This document shows, in pieces, positions 11,112 to 23,040 of a DNA stretch of 64,000 nt. Each line of letters starts with the position of its first letter. Position 1 is the stretch's first letter. The notes below the pieces were generated by a model. It ran no database searches. It was not told where the DNA came from and worked only from the letters and a program-made list of their open reading frames with translations. The stretch spans positions 53,859,695 to 53,923,694 of the forward strand of contig NC_012872.2 of the NCBI RefSeq assembly GCF_000003195.3. The letters are read 5' to 3'. Origin of the DNA: Sorghum bicolor (Eukaryota; Streptophyta; Magnoliopsida; Poales; Poaceae). Both the position numbers and the translations under genes were made by a program.

Positions 11112-11498
11112 ATGTTGCCTTGTCCAAACCATCATATTGTACTCTTTTCTTCGTATGAGTTTTACTCACAAGCTTTCTCATATGAAGTTTTTAATGAGGC
11201 AATATTAACATAAGCGTATGTCGTATTTTCTGTTTTCCCCATCAGGGTTTTTAAGGAGATACAAAAGACATACATTGTCCTCTAAACTATCTATGAGTTT
11301 TGTTCCTGCAAAGGTTTTTCTCATATGAGTTTACAATGAGGCAATACATTATATGCTGTATCGCTTTCTCCTTATTTTCCTATTGGGTTTAAAGGAGTTT
11401 TTAGCAGCATATCTATCAAGTATTTCTCCTTGTTTTTATCCTAACAGGACTTTTTTGGAGGATTAATACTATTCATTGATCTCAAGATGGATTCGATC

Positions 11499-11507
11499 AA
11501 AGGGGAG
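11499..11507 (+). other. Polypurine tract of the Copia element
   Basis: AAAGGGGAG directly precedes the LTR start at 11508, as required for plus-strand priming. Confidence 0.7.
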
Positions 11508-11849
11508 TGTTACAACTAAACGGAGTTAATCTCATCAAAGATAGAACTGCTCCCGCTCCCTGACGGGAACCGTTCCCGCTCCCGCTACGCTCCCACGTTC
11601 AGAACGAACCGTCGGCGCCATGGCGGTTGCCTGCGAGCACTTCCCCATAGCGTCCGTACGGATGTATAAATATACATCACAAGATCAATGAAAACTACTG
11701 TTCATTCGTCCATTTATATTCTCATTTACATTCCAACGCAAACACATAAAGCACTCACTACAGTTAAGGTCCAAGAGTAACGGCGCGTCCACCTCGATAC
11801 AAGACCTAAAGGTCATCATATTCAATCAAAACAATAAACATTTGTAACA
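11508..11849 (+). repeat. 3' LTR of the Copia element (342 bp)
   Basis: Begins TGTTACAA and ends TTGTAACA, a perfect 8-bp terminal inverted repeat. A TATA box (TATAAATATA, 11665-11674) lies inside. No second copy occurs in the window. Confidence 0.85.
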
Positions 11850-11903
11850 CTAAAAGAGTACATTGTGACAAAAACAGTTCATTTTTAGTTCTACTAATTT
11901 AGT

Positions 11904-11986
11904 GTTCGCTGGTCTCCCACAGATTTATTATGAGAGAAAAACATTGTTGGCTGGTAGAAAAAAATACGACTTATAAGATAAGCGAA
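11904..11986. mobile_element. Small MITE remnant (GTTCGCT...AGCGAAT family)
   Basis: About 80 bp with GTTCGCTGGTCT at one end and TTATAAGATAAGCGAAT at the other and a characteristic GAGAGAAAAACA core. A second copy is at 47380-47488 and part of a third in reverse near 47272-47336. Confidence 0.55.
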
Positions 11987-14153
11987 TATGCTCTAAATAT
12001 TAATGTTTTTTCTATAATCCTAACCAATTTAGTCACCGGAGTTCCAATGGAGGTTCAGAATGGTACATGCATCCTAGCTGTCTTTGGTCAAAAATAATCC
12101 CGCACATGACTGGTAGCTCCAACGTTTCACAAATGTTGTGGAACGTCCCTTTTGTGCCTAATTTATATATAAAAAGAATGTCCATACAGATTGACTATTC
12201 GACATCAATCTATTGGATCATTTGAATGAGCAACAGTAGCACACAACGATGACAAAAAATTAAATTCCGATGCGAATTAGAATGACCCTTGACCGTTACA
12301 TAAATCTCCAAGCCTCCGAGCTGAACATGGTGTATGTTTCATTGCAGAGCACAAACACATTTACTAGTTCAGACAAAAAAGACTAAACTAAATATAGCTC
12401 TTGCTAAGCTCCTTGATTCCAGCAAGCTAGTCAAGAATTGAATAAATTCAATATTATTAAGACACTCAAATTCAACTTCAATACCAAGATCTTGACACTT
12501 GGGGCCATTGAAAGAGCCTCTGTGTCTGCCTGCATTGCAGTTGATGAATCAAGCACATGTACAGCATGGCAAGAATACACATGATTGTCGTCAAATATCA
12601 TCAGACATCACCGTACCATGATGGTGTGCCCAATTTGAAGCTGGTGGAATCGCGGCTCCAAGCAGCAAAGCGCCTTCAGCGCAGGTGTGCAAGCAATTAT
12701 GACAGCCATAATTATTAACTCTTCAATTCAATAGACTCATCAATATTGGAAGGATCCCAGACATGAACAGTGAGCAAGTTCCTTACTGGGAAAGGCATGT
12801 TTCGTTGAAGAATCGTCCCTGATCAAAAGTTAGCAACATTAATCTCGCTGGGATTCAAAATAAATGTTGTTTAGTATCTGCATAGAGCGTTTGGGTTCAA
12901 CTTTTCAAGCTTGGATCATAAACCATACATGTTATCAAGACTGACAAAACAACTTTCAGTAACACTGGGCAGCCCCTTCTACCGATTACGTCCTTAATAA
13001 TTTAAAACAGGCATAACTACAGAAAGCATATAATGGATTTGATGGTGAAAACCATACGGGAGACTACCGCTGGCATCTCCAGTTGTTATTTGCCATCATC
13101 TTTCACTGGCATGGTTGCATCAGCACACAGGACATATCGTGAAGAACACACCCAGTAACATTCCAAAAGTATAAGCAGAATATCAGAAAATCAACAGTCA
13201 TGCCAACGCTGCAACTCTTTTGTGCATAAAACATGCTAGAAAGCAAATGTTTCGGATGCATGAAGTCATGGAACTGAATCAGTTCTATTCGGAGGCAGCA
13301 CATATGCCGGCCACCATGCCATGAACGAATTTTTGTACTGCAGGCTGATTTAACATAAGTCAATCAATACACAAAAGAGTAATTAACTTCAGGCAAGAGG
13401 GAAAATAAGAAATTAGCCATTAAAGAAACACCAAGGTGCAAAAAAATGGGAACCTGATCCTATCAGCTCCCCAGAACCTGGCCACAGATATAATGAGAAA
13501 ATGAGAACAAGCCATTAGTAGAGGTATGCCTAATCAATCAAGATGCATAATTTGCAGGCAAAAAAAACAATTTCTAGAGATGAATAGATTCTCATAATTG
13601 AAATTCTAACAAAAACAATGAGATTTAACCAATATGCTGTCTCAGGATGCATCAAAGCCAGACAATACTAGGGAAGAACAGAGATATCTTTAATTAACAA
13701 AGAGTAAAGAAACATAGTAGGTGCTACTTGGTAATAATCCTCTCTATACATCATACTGCTAACTGTGATACTTACACTATGCAATACAGTTAATATGTAC
13801 TCTAGTTTCAGAATAGTGGTACAGTTGTTCACTAGTACATGGTGGAATCAGGGTTCCAACATACAACCACCTTCCAGGGAATCAGGGTTCCAACCATGCT
13901 ACCCAGCAAGCCCCAGAAGGAACATACTACACTTGTTCACTAGTACATGGTGGAATAGCTAGAGCACTCAATAGGTCTTGATCCTATCATATCCACTGAA
14001 GCATGTAATTTTCTGATGCCCACACCTATATAAAATAATGTGAAACCAGATTCCCTCCTACCTCAGTTACCTATTGTTTAGTACATGGAGAGTGCCCAAT
14101 GCATGCATCGCAGAAACACTATATAGACATATTCTTTACTATGAACCTATTAG
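11987..14153. other. Long non-coding stretch
   Basis: No coding sequence I recognise on either strand; the minus-strand frame at 13103-13363 has no identifiable motif. The only structure seen is a pair of 24-bp perfect direct repeats at 13825-13848 and 13933-13956, with a shorter repeat (AATCAGGGTTCCAAC) between and beside them. Confidence 0.6.
13825..13956. repeat. Short direct repeats
   Basis: TTGTTCACTAGTACATGG plus six further bases is repeated exactly 108 bases downstream; the phrase AATCAGGGTTCCAAC occurs twice between the copies. This looks like a small local duplication. Confidence 0.7.
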
Positions 14154-14287
14154 TTTTTTTTTTTTGAACCGGGGAGCTTCCCCATTCCCACTCATTTGAG
14201 CGGAAATACGCTGGGCACCGGGTTCGAACCCGGGTAGCCGAGCTCGCGGCTCATGATGCTGGCCAAACCAGCGACTCACCTGTTCCC
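14154..14287 (-). mobile_element. tRNA-derived SINE with oligo(A) tail
   Basis: On the minus strand the unit starts near 14287, contains a tRNA-like A-box region (GAGTCGCTGGTTTGG) and a perfect B box (GGTTCGAACCC, 14221-14231), and ends in a run of A's (twelve T's on the plus strand at 14154-14165). Possible target duplications are CTATTAG before the T run and CTATTCAG after the head, with one extra base. Family not assigned. Confidence 0.65.
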
Positions 14288-14828
14288 ACTATTCAGACAG
14301 TTTTACTGCATGTGTTGCTGGAAAGGTTTATTTTGAACCAAATTAGTACCCAACACGGCGTCACAAGTCTTGAATGTACCTACATTACTTATTGTTTCTT
14401 AAACTCAGGTATTGATTTCAAAACAGTGCAAACAAGGTCTGACTAAGATATGATTGGCTCATCATAGATTGACACAGAAAGTAAGGAGAAAATAAACTCT
14501 AATCACTCATTCATAAGGGAACTTGGCAAATTAAAGCAGGAAAATATTTAAAAAGCAAACTTGAATAAAGAATAGAAAAAGAGGACTCGCTGCAGTTGCG
14601 CTGGCTACTGTGCTAGTTTGCGGAACAACAATGGGATGCAAAGCATATGGATTACAGATGTTTGGACGGTAACAACACAAAAACCTGCACCAAGAAGATA
14701 ATAGCTCAAGCTTGACCTATTGTTCACGTACGCCAATATCCTTCGGAAGTATTAAATTTATATCTGAACTTCCAAAATAATTGTTTCAATTCTCGTACTT
14801 GCCTCTACCGAAATGAGCATTCATGGTA

Positions 14829-15049
14829 CTCCCTCCGTATAGGATTTAGATGTCGTTTAGGACAACGACACGGTCTCCAAAACACATGATATATGTATAC
14901 TTTTATGAAAGTATTTTTCAAAACAAATCTATTCTCATATAATTTTCATATTTGCAAACTCAACAATTTAAAAATTATTTATGATTTATATTACCAAAGT
15001 TTGACCCAAACATTGTTTAAAACAATATCTAAATCCTATATGGAGGGAG
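14829..15049. mobile_element. Stowaway MITE (Tc1/mariner), 221 bp
   Basis: Terminal inverted repeats CTCCCTCCGTATAGGATT and its complement at the right end, flanked on both sides by TA. A related block at about 16265-16420 lacks the element and shows the empty TA site, which fixes the insertion point. Confidence 0.9.
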
Positions 15050-15150
15050 TATGCTTGAACACTAATTATATTTATTATCCATCCGTTCCAAGTTATAAGC
15101 CATTTTGCTTTCCGGTTTGCTTTCTGATCCATGTAAACATATAAGGCGTG
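15050..15150. mobile_element. Truncated Stowaway-like fragment
   Basis: TCCATCCGTTCCAAGTTATAAGCC begins a family found more completely at 16372-16513; here the right arm is missing. Confidence 0.5.
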
Positions 15151-16260
15151 TAATAAACATAAAATCCTAACAAGACTCAAACACAAACAACACAGGACGT
15201 CACGGTAGAGTAATAACTCCCTTAGTAGCCCACGTGATCTAGCAGCTTAACTGAGTGGCATAATTCAAAAGTTGAATAGACTATGAAAATCTAAATGAGA
15301 CTAGTACAGTGGCGAGTTAGCTTGGCCACGTAAAAAAGTTGTGTTTACTAATGCTTAGATATATTCTGGTGTGATAGTACATATCTATATAGATTTCACT
15401 TGTTGCGAACATAGTTTCTCAATGATATATATTACATAATTTTAAAGATCAAATGGTTTCTTTCGGTATACCTTTTTACTTCTCAAGAGTAACCTTCACG
15501 TCCGGTGTCCTGTATGTGACACGTACCCAAAACTGCATGCTTATATGAGCTAGAACAAATCAGTGTTCATGTCCAAAAACATTATTGCAACGTACGAACA
15601 CGTGTACCATAAATATAAATACAAAAAACAAAGTAAAAAAAGGATAACAATATAGACCTTCGAACCATTATCGTACTAGCAAATATACCTGTGTGTTGCA
15701 AAGAGAAACAAAGTTATTAAAAAAAGAAAAATAGGGAATGCTCTCTTTGTTTCTCCCACATTGTAATTCTAATCTTTCAAAGTTAGCTAGGAGTTTGTTC
15801 CGACGTGTTAAGGATTAGTTTGTTCGTAGACGATTATGAGGGAGATATTACCTCGACTTTCCATATTGTGTCCCTCTATAAAAATTGCATTGGTACACGA
15901 ATATAGCTTAGGAGTATATTTATTTATACCGATCTAGTTAACAAATCGCTCAGAGATCTCAGTTTATGGTTTAATCTTTGAACTGAAGAAAGCTCGAATA
16001 TGATATATTTATGGTTTTGTTTCAAATTAGAAATATATAGTGGTGTGAAGTATGAACGCTCCTAGGAAACGATATTGATGGTTTTGTTTTGAATTAGAAA
16101 TGCATAGTGGTGTGAAGTATGAACGCTCCCGCATCATGTGATATGCCTTCGTGTTAGTCCTAAAATTTTGAACCTGTTCACTATAATATTGCCTTCATGC
16201 ATGTATGATAATATTATAATTTTTAGAATAAATAATAGTCATTTTGGTTCATTGAATATC
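15151..16260. other. Non-coding AT-rich stretch
   Basis: No ORF or RNA gene that I can support. It contains a 52-bp imperfect tandem repeat at 16011-16062 and 16078-16129. Confidence 0.6.
16011..16129. repeat. 52-bp imperfect tandem repeat
   Basis: Two units starting ATGGTTTTGTTT and ending TATGAACGCTCC, 67 bases apart, differ at a handful of positions. Confidence 0.8.
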
Positions 16261-16371
16261 ATTCAGAAGACTTAATTTTATATCTGAACTTTCAAGTGAT
16301 TATTTCGATCCTCATACTTACCTCTATCGAAGTGAGCATTTATAGTATGCTTGAATACCAATTATATTATA

Positions 16372-16513
16372 ATCCATCCGTTCTAAATTATAAGCCAATT
16401 TGCTTTTCTAAATACATTCCTTTTAATATGTATCTAGACATAATATATGTCTAAGTACATAAAAAGCAATATATTAGAAAAGTCAGAATAACTTACAATT
16501 TAAAATGTAGGGA
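16372..16513. mobile_element. Stowaway-like MITE
   Basis: Left end TCCATCCGTTCTAAATTATA pairs with the right end near 16513 (TTTAAAATGTAGGGAG); the interior arms around 16430-16460 also pair. Ends are degenerate, so the limits are approximate. Confidence 0.65.
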
Positions 16514-16659
16514 GTAGTAATATGTACTGTATTTAGGATTATAATAATAATCTAGATTACAGATTATAATAATCAAGATTGCCTGATCTATATATTATAG
16601 AATTGGTTTATTGTTAGCTAGAGTATAAATGAGCAGCTTTAATCACGCGTATTCATAAC

Positions 16660-17890
16660 ATATAATTTCTGCTACACTTACAAGTAACCGCTCCGCGTCC
16701 TCGCCATAGAGCCGGAGGAAGCGTGATGGAAAACCTGGCTTTTGGGCATAACTTTTGCACCGGCTTTTATGTTGGCTTAACTAGAAGTTGTATCAACTAT
16801 TGTATACGAAACGACTTATAATAAATCCAAAAAAAAAGAAGTTGAAGTTGTTTCGTGACTTTTCTTGACATTTTACTGAACCTACATTTATAGAGATGGA
16901 AATGGTGATCAAGTTTATAAGAATTACATGAAAAATTGTGCAACTCGAGACAAAGATACTTTCGATATTTGATCTCTACCCTTTTTTTTTAAAAAAAAGG
17001 AGTCATTCTACCAAACAAGGGCTTCAACTTCGCCATAGAAGTCGCTTTTGCAAAGAAGCCATAACTAGAACCCTTTTGGGAGAAGCCAGATCCAATCATT
17101 TTGATGTCGATTGCTTAACATGAAAGGTGGTTAATTATTTGAACATGTACCATTCCCATTCTTTCAGTTTGCAACAAATAGTGGTGGACTGCAGTTCATC
17201 ACCATCAGCATGGTCACCACTCCATCAAAATCCCCGAAACTCTCACCGCTCTCCCGTGCCCCCTTTTCGGTGCACGGTGGGTACATGGACCAAACCACGT
17301 GTTTTCACAATAATTTTAGCTACAGTTACGAGTAACGACACGGCGTGCTCACCACACAGCCACAGGTAGCGTGATGGAAAACCTTGCTTTTTGACACAAC
17401 TTTTGCACTTTTTTTGTGGGCTTAATTAGAAATTATATCAAGTGTTGTATACGAAACGATGTCTCAAGCAAAAGGAGAGGAGAAGCTAAAGCCATTTCAC
17501 ATTCAGAATCCCAAGCTGCACGAACATGACTTTGCTTGGCATTTTTCCGAGTTCACATTCATAAATATAGAAATAGTGATCAAGTTCATAAGAATTACAC
17601 GCAAAATGCAACCAATAATGCCTACTCTCATGCACAACTAAAGATAGGTACGTTGGATTGGATATCTGACCTCTTCCATCGTTTTCTTTAAAAAATGTCA
17701 GCTTGGTCTTAGAATAATCGGCTTTTCCAAAGAAGCCAGAACTAGAACCGTTTTCAGAGAAGCTAGATTCTTACCTTTTTGAAGTCGATTGCTTAGCAGC
17801 AATAAATAGTGGTGGACTGCAGGACTGGTGCGTCACTCTTTCATCACCATCGGCATCCCTACCACTCCACCAAATTTCCCCAAACCCGGC
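16660..17890 (+). repeat. Tandem duplication of the region upstream of F-box gene 1
   Basis: Two diverged copies of about 600 bp, roughly 16660-17260 and 17308-17890. Matching anchors occur in the same order: GCGTGATGGAAAACCT (16720 and 17368), GTATACGAAACGA (16802 and 17447), AAGAAGCCA-ACTAGAAC (about 17056 and 17738), and AAATAGTGGTGGACTGCA (about 17177 and 17805). The offset falls from about 648 to 628, so small indels separate the copies. The second copy abuts the start codon at 17931. Confidence 0.8.
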
Positions 17891-17930
17891 TCTTCCCGCT
17901 GCAACCGTGGAGGCGGCTGTGCTTCTCTAG

Positions 17931-19799
17931 ATGGAGAGGCAAGCGGTGAACGCGCACCCGATGGACCACGCCATGGCCGGCACCACCATGAGGGACATCC
18001 TGAGCTCCTGGCTCCCGGACCCGCTCGTCTACGCCGACGCCATCCTCTCCGCCGACTTCTCATCCCCCACCGCCGGCGGGGCGGCCGTCGCCGATCAGGA
18101 CCGAGTCAGCGCGCTCCCGGACAACATCCTCCGCGACATCGTCTCACGTCTTCCCGTCAAGGACGCCGCGCGCACCGCCTTGCTCTCGTCGCGCTGGCTC
18201 CCGCTGTGGCGCTCCGCGCCGCTCGTCCTCATCGACGCCCTCCTCGTCTCGGGAGCTGGTCACGGCGGGACCGGGACCCTAGCTCGTGACGCCGACTCCA
18301 GCGCGGTCACGGCGGCGGTGTCTCAGGCCCTGGAGGCGCACCCGGGCCCCTTCCGCTGCGTCGACCTCACCAGCGCCGCCATGGTCGCGCACCACGCCGA
18401 GCTCGTGCGCTGGCTCTACCTCCTCGCAATCAAGCGCGTCGAGGAGCTCATCTTCGTGAATCGGCCCTTGCCGCTCGACGTCCCGCTCCCGATCGCCATC
18501 TTCAGCCTGCCGTTCGTCAAGCGCCTCCACCTCGGCGTCTGGAGGTTCCCCAACACCGCGCAACTCCCCCGTGGCGTTGCCTTCCCCAGCCTCCAGGAGC
18601 TCCGCCTCGGCTGCATGGCCATGGATGACAAGGACCTCGACTTCGTCCTCGCCAGGAGTCCAGCCTTGGAGAACCTCGTGCTCTACACGAGCCAGAGGCA
18701 AGTGAACCTCCGCATCAACAGCAGCAGCCTGTGGTCCGTGCAGCTGTGCATGTGCGTTGTCCATGACGTCGCTGTCGTGGACGCCCCGCGACTGGAGCGA
18801 CTCTTCCTGTGGGAGACGATTTCTTCTTTCTCCAGAGACAAAATCCGCACTAGAGTCAAGATTGGGCATGCCCCCAATCTGCGGTTAGTGGGATTTCTGG
18901 AGCCGGGAGTACATGTTCTTGAGGTTGGCGACACTGTCATCAAGGTGCTGTATATGCTCTCCTCCCATTTATTTCTGCAATTTGAAAACCGTATACGTAC
19001 ATTACAAATTTGGGATTTGGGACGGAGCTTAGTATATTGCAGATTAGGAAAATTGTATACATTTATTTTTGCAATTGAAGTACATGTTCTTAGTATGTCT
19101 TCTCTCTGCATCTGGGACCTTTGCACTGGAAAATCGTATACATTACAGATTGGGACAAAGGCAAGCGCACATACCATCATCCCAAGTGTTAAGATATTGG
19201 CCTTGAAGGTGCGTTTCGGAGTCCGCAATGAAGCCAAGATGCTCCCTAGCTTCCTCAGATGCTTTCCTAACATTGAGACACTGCATATTGAGGTGGGTTG
19301 ATCCTCTGCTTGCTTTGTTAATTTGGTACTCGTATTAATTTCCACTAGCATTTGATTCATGAGAACTAAATGATCTGTATAGCTAGCTAATTGAGCAACT
19401 CATTGATTTGTTTTGCAGTCTAGGAAAGCTGATGAGCCAACTGGCACACTCAGTCACAAGTTCTGGCAGGACAACGCTCGTACTGAATGCGTGTCACACA
19501 TCAGGGAGATTATTTTCCACGAGTACCATGGGAAGAAGAGTGAGCTTGCCTTCATTAAGTTCATCCTCGAGAACGCTGAGGCATTGCAGGAGATGGCGAT
19601 TGTGTATGTCAATGGTAGTTTCTCCTCATGGGATGAGGCTGACACCAAAGTGATGAAGGATCTATCTTGTGTTAAACGGGCCAGTCAGAACTGTAATATA
19701 GAGGTCTTGGAGAGTTCTAATTCTAGAGGAAGTTCTTCTTGGAGCTGCGAGGAGGCATCCGATTCTTGTGTTATTGACCCTTTCGAGTACTGCTACTGA
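17931..19799 (+). CDS. F-box protein with RNI/FBD-like C-terminal region (copy 1)
   Basis: Three exons: 17931-18944, 19149-19292 and 19419-19799, with GT-AG introns and phase-0 junctions, giving 512 residues. The F-box is at about residues 57-97 (DRVSALPDNILRDIVSRLPV, then SSRWLPLWRS). It is followed by leucine-rich-like repeats (for example LERLFLWETI) and a C-terminal region ending DPFEYCY. F-box proteins link substrates to SCF ubiquitin ligases through Skp1; the substrate here is unknown. Exon 1 is very GC-rich, normal for grass genes. The start is the first ATG in frame after the in-frame upstream region; an ATG at codon 11 is an alternative. No frame break is visible. Two related copies lie in the window (pseudogene at 30471, minus-strand gene at 48077-50798). 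Confidence 0.85.
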
Positions 19800-19862
19800 A
19801 CTATGGCCTGGCTGTCTCGTGATCCAAGCTAGCTTTCTAGGCAAGTGGTTATGGTATTCTCC

Positions 19863-20046
19863 AATGTTTTAAATAGCGGGCTAAGACGTTTAGCGGTTCA
19901 TGTCTAAAACAGCTAATAGCGGAGCTAAATCGGGCTATAGCGGGATATAGCGGCTAAATTATACATGAACACAAATAGCGGCACTCTGTCTCAAAAGGCT
20001 ATAGCGGGCTATAGCGGCAGCAATAACGGGATATTTAAAACTATGG
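19863..20046. mobile_element. Small repeat with AGCGG motifs and TTTAAAT ends
   Basis: A block rich in CTATAGCGGGCTATAGCGG, bounded by ATGTTTTAAATAGC on the left and the approximate complement (ATATTTAAAACTATG) on the right. It has the look of a small non-autonomous DNA element; family not assigned. Confidence 0.5.
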
Positions 20047-21119
20047 TATTCTCTGCTCTGTTCATTGCAGTATCTATATGTATGTCATTGTCTTACAATG
20101 TCGACATGTAGATAGATAGGGAGTCTTCTAGTAGCATATATCATGAGAAGAGTTGTAAGGGCTGAAATTAGCAGCACTTTGACAATTTTGTGGCTTGGTG
20201 TTAATGAAATTTGGACAGTCAACATCTTACCAACATTTGTTTATTATATACTACCTGATGGTTTTCCTTTATGGTTATGGTCATTACGGTTCTATTTTAG
20301 CATTGAGCAGTGAGGGATTGCTATGTTGAGTTGTTGTGGTAGTTATATACTTTCTTTGTTGCAATCATTTGAGGATCATTTTGATTGATCTGTCTTGTGC
20401 TTCTTGTTGGTTCGGATTTCCTATCATGCTGCTTGCTGCAGGTGTCCTATTTTTGATGCTGTTTATCATACCAATATTTCTATGTGTCTTACTTATGTTG
20501 TGTAGAGAGTTAAACGAACTCCTTCCCGATCAATAAAAATGATTATTTTAGATTTGAAAATTTATACCAATTATGAAATTATGATGCCTTTTAACCAAGA
20601 TTACTTCTACTTTTACTAAAAGCAAGTAAAAGGTTAACAACATTATGGGGATACTAGATTATAAGTGCATAGCTAAAGACATTAAAGCTCCTCCATGTCT
20701 ACTGGCGTTAGCATCTTGGTGTTGAACGCGTGCAGTCATTTCATAACTCCCTTCATGAACTACTCCCACTTGTCTTGGTCACTTGCATTCAGCAGAAGTC
20801 ATCATTTCTACAATAGATCCACATTAGAATATAGTACATAAGTAGATTTGTTGGGAAATCATTGTTGAGTCACCATTTTGTTCCAGTTAGTCCAAAGCCC
20901 AAGCGAAACAAGCAAACACGAACATGCTTAAACTTCCTAGATAGTATAATCTTGTAGTTAGTCCAATTGCCCCCACAAAGTCATTAGTGGACAATGAAAC
21001 CAGTGACACACTTCCGTTATGCATGCTCGATCCATATCGCCATCAGACACCCAAAGAAGATATGATCAGTAAAATCCAAATCACCTCAATGGTAGCATAT
21101 TGGACTGCCATGCCATTCC
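20047..21119. other. Non-coding stretch
   Basis: The short frame at 20336-20536 is hydrophobic but has no recognisable family. No other structure seen. Confidence 0.5.
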
Positions 21120-23040
21120 CTATTCTTTAGAGTAATTGCCAATTTGCAATTTGTTATGGCTCTTCAGCCAAATAAACTCTTTTGTTTTCATCTTTAGAAG
21201 TTTACACTTCCAAATGGTTTTTTGACTGATGCTCAATGACCCCTCCATTGGATATAAACCTGTAAAGGGGTTTAGTATTAAAGGACTTAGATTTATCCAG
21301 CATCCAAAGAAACTCACCCAGTCACCTTGTTGATTTGAATCAATTTCTATTCCCTTTACTAGCTACACCATTGATTCCCACTCCTGAATTTTCTTCTCTA
21401 AATAAACACCTCCAGAATTGAATGTCCCAACTTCCCCCTCCATATGCCTGTTTCACATATATAGATGAGAGGTAGGGAACACTTGTAGTAAGATTTGGGA
21501 ACTGCATCCTCATTGGGGTGTTCCCAATCCAAACATCATTCCATAATTGAATAGAATATCCATTTCTAGCCTTGTAAATTTCCCCAGTGGAATAAATGTT
21601 TATGTAGCCCTTACTAGAATTGTGAAGTCCCCCTGGTTTTTGAAAGAAAGAAAGAAAGAAAGAAGAATTTGTTTTTCATATACTTTCTTTAATAAGCGTT
21701 CCTTTCATCGTAGTCTTTTACTATCTTCAAAATCCATTTTGTCATCAAGAAATCATTCATTTGATAACTCTAGACCTCCTTGGGCTTTTGGTCTACTCAC
21801 CATAGACCATTTAGCCATATGACATTTAAAGTCTTCACTGGGTCCTTGACATAAGAATTTGGTTCTTACTACGTTCATATTATCATCATGAGTTCCTTTA
21901 GGTAAGAGATAGGAGCCCATGATGTATGATGGCAATCAAACTACTTAGACATGAGGTTGTGAGGATCAACCTCCCTCCTGGGAATATGTGCTTTCCTTTC
22001 AAGGCCCAATTTCTTCATCACCTTAATGTTAGGTGAAACCATGAAGGTAGAAATCCAAGGTGCCTATTAGACATGGGGATATCTAGGTGCGTCAAAGGAA
22101 GTTCTCCTAAATTACACCTGAGCATATTAGCACATCTCATTTCCCTTTCCTTCCCAATGCCAAATGCATAAACCTTGCTTTTGTGATAATTAATTCTCAT
22201 CACAGACATCCACTCAAAACAATATAAATCATCTCCAAAACCCATAATTGTCTATATTTGTTCCAGCTATCATCAACACTATGTTATCCATGTGTTAAAT
22301 ATGAGATGCCCCTTGGCATTATATTCGCTAGTATTACAGTATGTGCCCTTGGAAACCGCTTTGTTCCTCAAAGAACTTTTATATCTGCTACTAAGTTAAA
22401 GAGTAAAGGATACAAGGGGTCACTCTGTCTCAATTCCTTGTATGTCCTGAAATACTTTCTGTAGACATTGATGTTTATACACACTCTTTTTCCCTTGCAC
22501 CATTTATATTATCCATTTCCTACATCTTTAGGAACCCTTTTATAGTCACCACTTCTTCTAAGAAATTCAATCTTACTTTGTCATATGCTTTCTCAAAGTC
22601 TATTTTCATGATTAAACCTATCTTCTTATGTGTTTTGAGTTCATGTACCGCCTCACAAAGTATTAATACTCCCTCAAGGATATTCCTTCCCTTCATTAAC
22701 CTTGTTTGACTCTCTCCAGTAACCTCCTTGTCTACTAAAGTTAACCTATTGTTTAGCATAGTAGTAAACACTTTGTAGTCCACATTCAGAAGGCCAATTG
22801 GTCTATATTGCTTTGTATTATTTGCCTCTTTGATTTTTAGAACTATACTAATTCTCCCATAGTTTGGTCTCTTGAGGTTTAGGTTGTCTCGTTCAAATCC
22901 TTAAACATGGAAATGTATTTTCCGTTTATTATACCTCAAAAGCTCTTAAAGAAAGTTACCCAAATCCATTAGGTCTTGGGGCTCCTTCGCTATTCATTTC
23001 AAAGCTTATTTAATTTATATTATTTCACCTCGAATGATCT
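21120..23040 (-). mobile_element. Degenerate L1-type LINE reverse transcriptase relic
   Basis: On the minus strand fragments appear in LINE order, from right to left: APRPNGFG near 22960 (a form of the APGPDGF motif), IDFEKAYDKV near 22590, NYHKSKVYAFGIG near 22160, KWSMVSRPKAQGGL near 21800 and a zinc-region-like segment (KEFIWLKSHNKL) at 21120-21317. The frame changes repeatedly and no long ORF remains. A GAAA microsatellite lies at 21642-21664. Confidence 0.7.

Larger units (their letters stand above)
6839..11849 (+). mobile_element. Ty1/Copia LTR retrotransposon, 5'-truncated and decayed
   Basis: Gag zinc knuckle, protease, integrase, reverse transcriptase and RNase H follow each other in Copia order and end in a polypurine tract and a single LTR (11508-11849). 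No matching 5' LTR and no N-terminal gag region are visible to the left, so the 5' end is missing. The left limit is approximate; it lies after sequence that resembles another element (6790-6860). Confidence 0.85.

Noticed and set aside
14221..14250. A functional tRNA gene at the B-box sequence
   Set aside because: The palindromic B box is present but no cloverleaf, anticodon arm or acceptor stem can be built; the oligo(A) tail points to a SINE.
18279..18869. Minus-strand frame across F-box exon 1
   Set aside because: GC-driven shadow of the real gene, without a recognisable domain.
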